From Pseudolabrys taiwanensis (GTDB taxonomy: Bacteria > Pseudomonadota > Alphaproteobacteria > Rhizobiales > Xanthobacteraceae), in assembly GCF_003367395.1 (NCBI RefSeq), contig NZ_CP031417.1:806001-870000 (forward strand): a stretch of DNA of 64,000 bases, read 5' to 3'. Shown here one piece after another: positions 1 through 6,432 of this stretch; positions within the stretch are counted from its first letter, which is position 1; each line of letters starts with the position of its first letter. The notes under the pieces are model-generated. The model was not told the origin of the DNA, ran no database searches, and saw only the letters and a list, made by a program, of their open reading frames with translations. The position numbers and the translations under genes are program-made.

Positions 1-138
1 CAGTATCTGCCGCCAAGATCTCTCGGATATCAATTGAGGGAGATTGCTTGCGGCGGTCCATACTAAGTAACCGTAGGGTAGGCAAAGGCGCGCGCTCGCG
101 CGCCGTGTGCATGGCTGTTTGACGCGATAACATCACCG

Positions 139-702
139 CATCCTCGGCGTCATGCGCGGGCTTGACCCGCGCATCCATGATGACTCTCCGCGCGTGAGAG
201 CCGTACGTACCGCAATCGTTGTGGCCACACCTCATGGATTGCCGGGTCGAGCCCGGCAATGACGGTGGGGAGAGGTCGGCCCATGCGGCGGAGAAGCGTC
301 GGTGAGGATTGCATTGCCGCATCCTCGGCGTCATGCGCGGGCTTGACCCGCGCATCCATGATGACTCTCCGCGCGTGAGAGCCGTCGTACCGCAATCGTT
401 GTGGACACACCTCATGGATTGCCGGGTCCAGCCCGGCAATGACCGTGGGGAGAGGTCGGCCCGTGCGGCGGCGGAGCGAAGCGTAGGTGAGGATTGCATT
501 GCCGCATCCTCGGCTCATGCGCACTTACGCGCCGTGCCCACGCGCAGTGGACGCGACGACGTTGCCGCATCCGCGGCGTCATGCGCGGGCTTGACCCGCG
601 CATCCATGATGACTTTCCGCGCGTGAGAGCCGTACGTACCGCAATCGTTGTGGACACACCTCATGGATTGCCGGGTCAAGCCCGGCAATGACCGTGGGGA
701 GA
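139..702. repeat. Three tandem copies of a palindromic intergenic repeat
   Basis: Three near-identical units begin at about 139, 320 and 568, each roughly 135-180 bp. Each holds two inverted repeats. One has arms around GCGCGGG/CCCGCGC; the other has ATTGCCGGG, a 5-nt loop and CCCGGCAAT. Between them is a conserved stretch containing CGCAATCGTTGTGG. Copies differ by single substitutions and small indels, including one in the loop (TCGAG, TCCAG, TCAAG). A diverged relative lies at 33681-33830. Such units are common in Bradyrhizobium-like genomes. The short open frames crossing this array have no protein-like features. Confidence 0.85.
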
Positions 703-748
703 CGGCGGCGCCATTGCACTTTCCCTGCGTGCGCCGCCATAGTGCCTC

Positions 749-967
749 ATGCCTTCCAAACCCAAAAAACCACCCGGCCACGATTGGGAAGTCTTCTTCG
801 TCTATCTCGAGGACGGTGAGGACGACAGCATGCAGGTGACCAGCTGCTGGACGCCGGAGGAGGCCATCGCCAAGGCGCGCGATGCGCTGAACGCCTATGC
901 CAAAAGCGACGACGAGAAGGATCAATTTGAGATCGTCGCGGTCATCCGCAGCGACGCGGAGATTTAG
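749..967 (+). CDS. Small conserved-type hypothetical protein
   Basis: This 72-residue acidic protein follows the repeat array. It starts with a short basic segment (MPSKPKKPPG), then a compact region with DWEVFFVYLEDGED and an EEAIAKARDALNAYAKS helix, and ends in an IVAVIRSDAEI strand. The alternating strand-helix-strand pattern and GC-rich third codon positions suggest a real small cytosolic protein. There is no signal peptide, membrane segment or recognisable catalytic motif. I do not recognise a family. It stands alone between the repeat array and a second repeat at 982-1078, so context gives no function. Confidence 0.7.
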   Translation: MPSKPKKPPGHDWEVFFVYLEDGEDDSMQVTSCWTPEEAIAKARDALNAYAKSDDEKDQFEIVAVIRSDAEI

Positions 968-981
968 GCTGCCTTTCTCGA

Positions 982-1078
982 CCTCATGCTGAGGAGCGCT
1001 GCGAAGCAGCGCGTCTCGAAGCATGGTGCCGCCCTCGATCCTTCGAGACGCGGCCTTCGGCCGCTCCTCAGGATGAGG
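982..1078. repeat. Palindromic repeat pair between small gene and brnA
   Basis: Two oppositely oriented modules face each other: CTCATGCTGAGGAGCG with GCGTCTCGAAGCAT on the left, and CCTTCGAGACGC with CGCTCCTCAGGATGAG on the right. Together they can fold into one long imperfect hairpin. The unit is a familiar type in Bradyrhizobium and related genomes. A fragment of the same family occurs near 33627. Confidence 0.75.
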
Positions 1079-1098
1079 GCGGAGAGAGGCTCATCGCG

Positions 1099-1431
1099 CT
1101 ACGCTTTCTTCCGTGTCGGCGCCGGTAGCTTTGCCGCCTTGCGCAGCGCCGCGTTGATGCGGCTCTGCCAGCCGCGGCCGGTGCCCCTGTAATGAGCGAG
1201 GACATCGCGGTCGAGACGCAGGCTGAGCGCTTCCTTTGGCTGTGGTGACGGCGGTCGGCCACGCTTGATCAGCTTGCCGCCCTTGTAGAGATCGGCGCGC
1301 TCGAACCATTCCTCGGTCAGCTCCGGGATTTCCTCGTAGTCCTTCGGGCCAAGCACGTGGGCGTCAACCTTCTTCATGTCGCTACCGACGGGCTTCGATT
1401 TGCGCGGCGTACTTTTTCCTTTCGCGGTCAT
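1099..1431 (-). CDS. brnA: BrnA-family antitoxin
   Basis: The 110-residue product matches the BrnA antitoxin family: a variable basic N-terminus, a central ELTEEWFERADLYKG segment, then RGRPPSPQPKEALSLRLD leading into a ribbon-helix-helix (SLRLDRDVLAHYRGTGRGWQ, then SRINAALRKAA). In the family the RHH binds operator DNA and the rest neutralises the BrnT RNase. The gene lies directly after brnT and overlaps its 3' end by 50 bp, the usual order. The antitoxin frame is intact although the neighbouring toxin gene is frameshifted, so it may survive only as a DNA-binding or orphan antitoxin. Confidence 0.85.
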   Translation of the reverse strand: MTAKGKSTPRKSKPVGSDMKKVDAHVLGPKDYEEIPELTEEWFERADLYKGGKLIKRGRPPSPQPKEALSLRLDRDVLAHYRGTGRGWQSRINAALRKAAKLPAPTRKKA

Positions 1432-1668
1432 TGGCCTTCCTCATCGTAAAGACATGTCGTACATCGCCGCGCGGCGTCCAGCCAACGATCACCATGCGCC
1501 GCCGCAGATACCCACGGTAATCATCCTCAGTTCGCCATAGTCGTGGCGGTCGTCCGGATGTTCCAGCTTTAGGCCGTTGAAAACCAGCGACGCGTCCAAA
1601 AAGTCCAGACCGCGTTCACGCAGCGTCCACTCGCGCTTGGCCGGATCGAAGGTGATCTTCCAAGCCAT
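1382..1668 (-). pseudogene. brnT: BrnT-family toxin, frameshifted
   Basis: Read from ATG at 1668, the frame gives MAWKITFDPAKREWTL through ELRMITVG and then hits a stop (ICGGAW*). Moving by one base near 1510 restores the BrnT C-terminus: YLRRRMVIVGWTPRGD, then VRHVFTMRKANDRERKK, ending at 1382. Total length is 287 nt, one base short of 96 codons. BrnT toxins are RelE-fold ribonucleases, and the restored part carries the conserved WTPRGD and MRKAN regions. So this is a single-base deletion or a sequencing error. If real, the toxin is truncated to about 59 residues and should be inactive. Confidence 0.8.
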
Positions 1669-1672
1669 TTAA

Positions 1673-1682
1673 TGTATATACA
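1673..1682. promoter_or_regulatory. Palindrome at the brnT start, candidate operator
   Basis: The perfect palindrome TGTATATACA sits 4 bp upstream of the brnT start codon in an A/T-rich patch. BrnA-type RHH antitoxins autorepress by binding palindromes near the start of their operon, so this is a plausible site. It also overlaps a possible minus-strand -10 region. Assignment is inferred from position only. Confidence 0.4.
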
Positions 1683-1754
1683 AAAAATAGGGACATCAAG
1701 AGTCGAGGCTATCGGCAGGGTTGCAGCCGATCAATTGCGCAAAAAAAGCGCGAT

Positions 1755-1792
1755 AGGACTATTGACCTCTTTCGTACGAAGACTATAGTCCT
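1755..1792 (+). promoter_or_regulatory. Strong sigma-70-like promoter with palindromes
   Basis: TTGACC at 1762-1767 and TATAGT at 1784-1789 are separated by 16 bp, a near-consensus housekeeping promoter reading rightwards. The spacer contains the perfect palindrome TTCGTACGAA (1771-1780). An outer inverted repeat AGGACTAT (1755-1762) / ATAGTCCT (1785-1792) brackets it. No convincing protein frame begins downstream; the next 460 bp form a hairpin-rich block. The nested palindromes suggest operator control. Confidence 0.6.
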
Positions 1793-1795
1793 TTC

Positions 1796-2250
1796 ATCCT
1801 GCTCATCGAAGGGGCGTCTTCCGGAGACGTGCCGAAGGCGGAGCGGGATGCGGCGCCCGCGGACCGGCCTCGTAAGCCGGGACTCGGGAGGTCTCGGGAC
1901 CCCGCCCTGGGAGCATTACGACTCCTGCGCAGGGAGCCTGCTAGCAAGCCGCCGTTGATGACGGCCGCAGCCCGCGGCGCGACAAGGCGATGAGCCGAAC
2001 TGGCGCTGCGGGAGCCACGACACCGAAGGCCGAGAGGTCTTTGCGTGTCGGGCGGACGACGCAACGGGGCCTGAAGCGCGGACCCGGGAACAGAAATCGC
2101 CGCCAGTGGAGCGCCGGGAGGCGCCTTTCTCCGATCGCAAGGAGAAAGGACACGCCTCCAAAAAGGCGTGTCGGGCGGCTGCGCCAGCCGCTCGGGAGGT
2201 TTCGCAAACCTCCGCGTTTCCCGGCGCTCCGCTCCCCTTTAGGAGCGTGC
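1796..2250 (+). ncRNA. Candidate structured non-coding RNA
   Basis: The gene-free interval downstream of the 1762-1789 promoter is packed with stems. The clearest domain is an 11-bp outer helix (2108-2118 with 2220-2230) enclosing four consecutive perfect hairpins: 2124-2132/2141-2149, 2150-2156/2165-2171, 2175-2181/2185-2191 and 2195-2202/2206-2213. Upstream, 1971-1980 pairs with 2003-2012 over 10 bp including one G.U pair that works only on the plus strand, and 2041-2046 pairs with 2059-2064. GCTCC(2231-2235)/GGAGC(2242-2246) may be the 3' stem. I see no RNase P, tmRNA, SRP or 6S signature. Ends are estimates; a large palindromic repeat is the alternative. Confidence 0.5.
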
Positions 2251-2337
2251 GTTGCCGAACGGCGTGCCCGCGCCGACGAGAACAGGGACGATCACGCATG
2301 TCCGCCGCGCGCCACGGGCCTCGCTTTGCAATGCGCT

Positions 2338-2814
2338 CTACTTCGCCGCGACGGCGGCGACGACGTCGATCTCGATCATCATGCCCGGGCGCGCCAGCGC
2401 GACGACGTTGAGGAAGGTGTGCGGCGGCAGCGGAATGCCCTGGGTGAAGGTCTCCTGGCGGCATTTGCGCATCTCGTCACGGTAACGGATGTCGGTGACA
2501 TAGGTCGTCGCCTTGACGATGTCGGACACCGTCGCGCCGTTGGCGGCGAGCGCCTGCTTGATCTTGCTCCAGGCGAAGCGGCATTGCTCGAGGAAGTCGT
2601 CCTTGTGGCGCACCGAGCCGTTGTCTGGATCTTCCGAGCCGATGCCGGCGAGGAAAATCAGTTTGGACGGACCGGTGACGGTCGCGGCCTCGGAGAAGGC
2701 GCCGGCGGCGAATTTGTTGTAGGTGAAATTCTTCTTTTCGAATTGCTGCGCCGACGCGGACGTCGCCGCCAAACCCGCCACCAACATCGCGGCAACCGAT
2801 AGATGTTTAAACAT
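2338..2814 (-). CDS. RidA/YjgF-family protein with signal peptide
   Basis: This 158-residue protein begins with a Sec-type signal peptide (MFKHLSVAAMLVAGLAATSASAQ), so it is probably periplasmic. That is unusual because classical RidA enamine/imine deaminases are cytosolic. The mature part has the family fold, with FLAGIGSEDP near the start of the domain, a helix QCRFAWSKIKQALAANG, the VVKATTYVTDI-like strand (DIVKATTYVTDI), and a C-terminal RPGMMIEIDVVA strand. The arginine that binds substrate carboxylate in archetypal RidA appears as R in ALARPGMMIEI. It converges with the candidate RNA at 1796-2250. Exact substrate is unknown. Confidence 0.85.
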   Translation of the reverse strand: MFKHLSVAAMLVAGLAATSASAQQFEKKNFTYNKFAAGAFSEAATVTGPSKLIFLAGIGSEDPDNGSVRHKDDFLEQCRFAWSKIKQALAANGATVSDIVKATTYVTDIRYRDEMRKCRQETFTQGIPLPPHTFLNVVALARPGMMIEIDVVAAVAAK

Positions 2815-3016
2815 TCAGAGACTCCTGGAAGGATCGTTCAAGTGGACCGCTCGTTTTGAGTGGGGCCGTTTGTGAAGCAAGGCCCATGCCAGCATGGCTG
2901 AGCGCGGCCGACGCCATCATGCCTGACGTGCGGCGCTGGCGCTTGTATTTCGGCGGGTGGATACTGACGTGAAAGTGCCCGCGCGCATGTCGCTTGCGCC
3001 AACGTCGAAGGACACC

Positions 3017-3712
3017 ATGAACGCATACACCTCGGCTCTGATCGTCGGCGCGGGTTCGGGCCTCTCGGCCTCGCTCGCGCGTGTGTTCACCAAGGAGGGC
3101 ATGCGGGTGGCGCTCGCGGCGCGCTCGCCGGCCAAGCTCGCCGAGTTCGTCGAAGCGACCGGCGCCGCGACCTACAACTGCGACGCCGCCAAGCGCGACG
3201 AGGTCGACAAGCTGTTCGCCGATCTCGATGCGGCGGGCGCGACGCCGGATGTGGTCGTGTACAATCCGAGCTATCGCACGCGCGGGCCGTTCGTCGATCT
3301 CGATCCCGAGGAAGTTCATAAGACCTTGGAGATCACCGCCTATGGCGCGTTTCTCGTGGCGCAGGCGGCGGTCAAGCGCATGCTGCCCAAGGCGCAGGGC
3401 GCCATTTTGTTCACCGGCGCTTCGGCCAGCGTGAAGGGCTATGCGCAGTCGGCGCCTTTCGCCATGGGCAAGTTCGCGCTGCGCGGCCTCGCGCAGAGCA
3501 TGGCGCGCGAGCTGCAGCCCAAGGGCATCCATGTCGGCCATATCGTGGTCGATGGCGGCATCAAGAGCGCGCGCCGGCCCGTGCCGGCCGAGGCGCCGGA
3601 CTCGCTGCTCGATCCGGACGCCATTGCCGAGACCTATCTGCACATGCTGCGGCAGTCGCGCAGCGCCTGGAGCTGGGAGATCGAGGTGCGGCCCTGGGTG
3701 GAGAAGTTCTGA
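3017..3712 (+). CDS. SDR-family protein with Phe at the catalytic Tyr position
   Basis: A 231-residue Rossmann protein. The start at 3017 is preceded by a GAAGGA ribosome site. The N-terminal dinucleotide motif is VGAGSGLSASLA (residues 10-21). The ILFTGASASVKG strand supplies the serine, but the YxxxK signature reads FAMGK (F148, K152), so the usual catalytic tyrosine is missing. The C-terminus has QSMARELQPKGIHVGHIVVDGGI, normal for SDRs. The length is slightly below the 250-residue norm. Related alphaproteobacterial SDRs with Phe here exist, so this may be a genuine atypical subfamily, possibly with a non-redox or altered function. No operon partner is evident. Confidence 0.85.
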   Translation: MNAYTSALIVGAGSGLSASLARVFTKEGMRVALAARSPAKLAEFVEATGAATYNCDAAKRDEVDKLFADLDAAGATPDVVVYNPSYRTRGPFVDLDPEEVHKTLEITAYGAFLVAQAAVKRMLPKAQGAILFTGASASVKGYAQSAPFAMGKFALRGLAQSMARELQPKGIHVGHIVVDGGIKSARRPVPAEAPDSLLDPDAIAETYLHMLRQSRSAWSWEIEVRPWVEKF

Positions 3713-3762
3713 GCGGCGCGGTCGCATGGTCTGGGCTCGCCGCGCATGCTAGAACGGAGGCC

Positions 3763-4491
3763 ATGATTCATCACGACGCTGTCAAAGAACTCGCTCCCAC
3801 CGGCACGCTGCGCGGCGGCATCGTTATCTCGCCGGCGCCATCGGCCTTCTTCTGCACCAAGGACGCGAACGGCGCGCCGCACGGCGTCACCGTCGATCTG
3901 CTGGGCGGCTTCGCGGCCATGCTCAAGGTGCCGCTGGCGTTGCAGGTGTATGAGAATTCCGGCCAGCTCACCGATGCGGTGGCGAGCGGCACATGCGACG
4001 TCGCCTTCATGCCGCAGGACGCCGAGCGCATGAAGAAGGTGGACTTCGGGCCGCCGTATTATCTCATCGAGAGCACCTATCTGGTGCCGGCCGGTTCGGC
4101 CATCCAAAGCATCGGTGAAGTGAACAAACCGGGCGTGCGCATCATCGCCATCGCCAACACCACGACGATGCGCAGCGCACGCCGCACCGCGCCGAACGCG
4201 ACGGTGACGGAAGTGCCGAGCGTCGACGACATTACGGCATTGGCGAGGAACGGCGGCGGCGATGCCTTCGCGCTGTCGCACGACTCCTTCGTCGGCCTGT
4301 TGCCGAAGCTGCCCGGGGCGCGCGTGCTGCCCGGCCATTTCCAGCAGGTCGGCGTTGCCGTGGCGGTGCCGAAGGGCCGGCCCGATGCGCTGCATCTCGT
4401 CGGCGAATTGCTGGCCGATGCGAAGGCGTCGGGTCTGGTGCGCCGCGCGCTCGATGCCGCCGGGTTCAAGGATGCGCCGGCAGCGCCGTAA
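3763..4491 (+). CDS. Solute-binding-protein-like protein lacking a signal peptide
   Basis: The 242-residue product has the family 3 periplasmic binding protein fold: GTLRGGIVIS at the start, GVTVDLLGGFAAML, the hinge strand GTCDVAFMPQDAERMKKVDFG, then PYYLIESTYLVP and a second lobe. A GGAGG ribosome site lies 5 bp before ATG 3763. The protein starts almost directly at the mature domain (MIHHDAVKELAPTGTL) with no hydrophobic leader. It therefore looks cytosolic, or is exported another way. No permease or ATPase gene is nearby, so a direct ABC transporter role is unproven; a cytosolic ligand sensor or salvage role is possible. Confidence 0.8.
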   Translation: MIHHDAVKELAPTGTLRGGIVISPAPSAFFCTKDANGAPHGVTVDLLGGFAAMLKVPLALQVYENSGQLTDAVASGTCDVAFMPQDAERMKKVDFGPPYYLIESTYLVPAGSAIQSIGEVNKPGVRIIAIANTTTMRSARRTAPNATVTEVPSVDDITALARNGGGDAFALSHDSFVGLLPKLPGARVLPGHFQQVGVAVAVPKGRPDALHLVGELLADAKASGLVRRALDAAGFKDAPAAP

Positions 4492-4644
4492 GCCTGGCGA
4501 AGTCCGGAACGGCGGCGCCGTTCAAACGTTGTCCCTCCCACAACGACATCGGGACGCGTGGTCTTTGCCGGGGCGCCTTTCGCGATCGATGCGAGGCGTT
4601 GCCCCGGCATGTCCCGCCGATGAACGATCAGTGAGAGGTACACG

Positions 4645-4881
4645 ATGACCTACCGCGTTTACAGCGGCCCGCCGGGGTCGCCGAACATTTCCCCGATCGC
4701 CAAATCGCAAGCGTTGTTCAAACAGTTCAGCGCGCTCGATGACGCGCTGGCCTGGGCGCGCCACGTCGAGCGGAGCGGCCGCGTGCCGCTGCTGATCGAG
4801 GGCGATGACGGCACGCGCATGGACCGGCGCGATATCGGCAACGCCTTGGGCGTCGGCGCGCGCGAGCAGATCGGCCGCTAA
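4645..4881 (+). CDS. Small hypothetical protein
   Basis: A 78-residue protein preceded by a GAGAGG ribosome site. It begins MTYRVYSGPPGSPNISPIAK, continues through a helical segment (SALDDALAWARHVERSG), and ends with a strand pair around VPLLIEGDDGTRMDRRDIG. The SALDDALAWARHV-plus-IEGDDGT layout looks like a small alpha/beta domain found in Hyphomicrobiales hypothetical proteins, but I cannot name a family. There is no membrane segment or cysteine. It converges with the small membrane protein at 4905-5108. Confidence 0.75.
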   Translation: MTYRVYSGPPGSPNISPIAKSQALFKQFSALDDALAWARHVERSGRVPLLIEGDDGTRMDRRDIGNALGVGAREQIGR

Positions 4882-4894
4882 CCGGCTGTGGCTG

Positions 4895-4917
4895 GCGCGA
4901 GACGTCAGGTCTCGCGC
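4895..4917. terminator. Hairpin between convergent genes
   Basis: GCGCGAGAC (4895-4903), a 5-nt loop and GTCTCGCGC (4909-4917) form a perfect 9-bp stem between two convergent small genes. It has no T-tract and overlaps the 3' end of the minus-strand gene, so intrinsic termination is only possible, not certain. Confidence 0.4.
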
Positions 4918-5108
4918 GAGCCCGCCCGCAAACGGTTCCATTCGGCGCGCGCCTTGGCCCCGAGGTGGTCCAGCTTGGTGTTGACGACGTCCCAGTTCAC
5001 CAGCGGCCGTTCGAGCGTGGCGGTTGTGGCATTATGCTGGGAGTCGTAGATATAGGCGCCGCCAACCGTCAGCAGAGCGCCGAGGATGAGGCCAACCAGA
5101 AGTCGCAT
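4905..5108 (-). CDS. Small single-pass membrane protein
   Basis: A 67-residue protein with one N-terminal hydrophobic segment (LLVGLILGALLTVGGAYIY, residues 3-21), followed by a soluble tail containing NWDVVNTKLDHLGAKARAEW. It resembles small inner-membrane or signal-anchored proteins common in Hyphomicrobiales, but I do not recognise a named family. It is transcribed away from the 5310 gene. The divergent interval contains a 14-bp palindrome at 5239-5252 that might serve both genes. Confidence 0.75.
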   Translation of the reverse strand: MRLLVGLILGALLTVGGAYIYDSQHNATTATLERPLVNWDVVNTKLDHLGAKARAEWNRLRAGSRET

Positions 5109-5238
5109 TGTCCACCTCCATGTGCGCAGGCAAACGCCGGTCGGCCGGACCGGGTTCCGTCCCGCCGGGGCCGGGGCTGGAGCCCGCCGGTCCAGACTGT
5201 GGAAACAATATGACAGGGCTGATATGTATATTATAACG

Positions 5239-5252
5239 CATTGATATCAATG
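5239..5252. promoter_or_regulatory. 14-bp perfect palindrome in a divergent intergenic region
   Basis: CATTGATATCAATG is perfectly self-complementary and lies in an A/T-rich patch between two divergently transcribed genes. Each half, TTGAT and ATCAA, equals an FNR/FixK half-site, but the normal 4-bp spacer is absent, so it should not be called a FixK box. A different dimeric regulator is more likely. Confidence 0.45.
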
Positions 5253-5309
5253 ATGTTTCTGCTGAAAAAACTTCGCACTCAAGCGAAATAAGCTGCTATA
5301 TTGCCGCTT

Positions 5310-5843
5310 ATGAGCAGACATTCAGCAAAGTCGGCCGGGCGGTCCACCAAAACGGCCCGGACTTCCGCGAAGAAGACCACCAAGGCAGCGACGAAGTCGG
5401 CACGCGGTTCGGTCAAGACTGCGACAAAAGCGGCGCGTCAGCCTGTCGGTAAGGCGCCGAGCAAAACCTCGGCCAAACGCGCAACAGCCAAGAGCGTCGT
5501 GAAAGCCGCCGTCAAAGCGACCGCAAAAGCCGCGCCGGCGCGTAAGCCGGACCATTCCGATGCGACGCTTGCGCCGACGGCGCCGGCCATGCCGATCGTC
5601 CACACGATCAGCCCGCCGGTGCAGCCGATCGTGGTGCCGGAGGTGCCGGTACGCGCGCACAAATACACCGTCGGCGAAACGGTCTATTACACCTCGCCGA
5701 GCTTCGGCCGCGCCGCGGCGACAGGCAGCTACACCGTCGTGAAGCTGCTGCCGTCCGACGGCGACGACTACCAGTACCGGATCAAGAGTTCGGGCGAGGC
5801 GTTCGAGCGCGTGGCCAAGGAAAGCCAGCTCGACCGCGCCTGA
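5310..5843 (+). CDS. Protein with histone-H1-like Lys/Ala tail and compact C-terminal domain
   Basis: The 177-residue product has two parts. Residues 1 to about 80 are a low-complexity Lys/Ala/Ser/Thr tail (repeated TKAATKSA- and AKRATAKSV-like units), like bacterial H1-type proteins that bind nucleic acid non-specifically. Residues about 115-177 form a compact domain beginning HKYTVGETVYYTSPSFG and continuing SYTVVKLLPSDGDDYQYRIK, reminiscent of small SH3-like beta folds. A proline-rich linker joins them. A TTG three codons upstream could also start; ATG 5310 is preferred. Nucleoid association is an inference from the tail. The C-terminal family is unnamed to me. Confidence 0.75.
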   Translation: MSRHSAKSAGRSTKTARTSAKKTTKAATKSARGSVKTATKAARQPVGKAPSKTSAKRATAKSVVKAAVKATAKAAPARKPDHSDATLAPTAPAMPIVHTISPPVQPIVVPEVPVRAHKYTVGETVYYTSPSFGRAAATGSYTVVKLLPSDGDDYQYRIKSSGEAFERVAKESQLDRA

Positions 5844-5981
5844 TCCGCGGCTGGTCTTCGACGCCTCGAAACTCTCGTTGCCGCGCCGGCGCGACATGCG
5901 CGCCGGTGCGAGGCTCTTCGTTCGTGGCGGAGCATGCGCTAGAAACGCGCGCTGCTTCGCTGACGCGGAGGAAGGGATCGG

Positions 5982-6317
5982 ATGCCCACCTACATCACAC
6001 AAGGCCGTTACAGCCGCGACGCGATCAAAGGCATGATCGTGCGCCCGGAAGACCGCGCCGATCAGGTGGCGCGGCTGATCTCCAAGGTCGGCGGGCGGCT
6101 CGTCGCCTATTACGTTACCTTCGGCGAATATGATTTTCTCGCCATCGCTGAAGCGCCTGACGACGTGCAGATGGCGGCGGCTTTGTTCGCTGCCGGCGCG
6201 GGCGGCGGCGTCACCGATCTGCGCACCACGGTGGCGTTGACATCGATCGAAGCCAAGGGGGCTTTCGCCGCCGCGGCTGACCTCGCGCCAAGCTTCAAGT
6301 CCGCGGGAGGTGGCTGA
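5982..6317 (+). CDS. GYD-domain protein
   Basis: A 111-residue protein with the hallmarks of the GYD family. It begins MPTYITQGRYSRDAIKGM, continues with EDRADQVARLISKVGGRLVAYYVTFGEYDFLAIAE, where GEYD is the family GYD-like motif, and ends with a ferredoxin-like TTVALTSIEA strand. These small alpha/beta dimers occur widely in Hyphomicrobiales without a firmly known function. The start is supported by GGAAGGGATCGG upstream. It is followed after about 115 bp by a TctC-type receptor gene. Confidence 0.85.
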   Translation: MPTYITQGRYSRDAIKGMIVRPEDRADQVARLISKVGGRLVAYYVTFGEYDFLAIAEAPDDVQMAAALFAAGAGGGVTDLRTTVALTSIEAKGAFAAAADLAPSFKSAGGG

Positions 6318-6432
6318 ACGGGGGAATAAACCAAACAAGGCGGCGGTTATAATTCGCCGCGGCGACACGCGACAACGATACAAACGTCAAAGATACAAAC
6401 TTCGAACAAAGCTGAACGTGAAAGGGAGGATC

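Noticed and set aside
139..702. CRISPR array
   Set aside because: Units are long, palindromic and tandem without unique spacers, and no cas genes are present.
1382..1668. Programmed frameshift in brnT
   Set aside because: No slippery heptamer or downstream stem was seen at the shift site, so a deletion or sequencing error is simpler.
1796..2250. RNase P RNA or tmRNA
   Set aside because: No GAGGAAAGTCC-type core or tmRNA signature was found, despite an ACAGAAA string at 2091.
1990..2802. A 270-codon open frame on the plus strand across the hairpin block and ridA
   Set aside because: It is Arg/Gly-rich without domain character, crosses the structured region, and is antisense to a well-supported ridA gene.
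5239..5252. FNR/FixK box
   Set aside because: The TTGAT and ATCAA halves abut with no 4-bp spacer.
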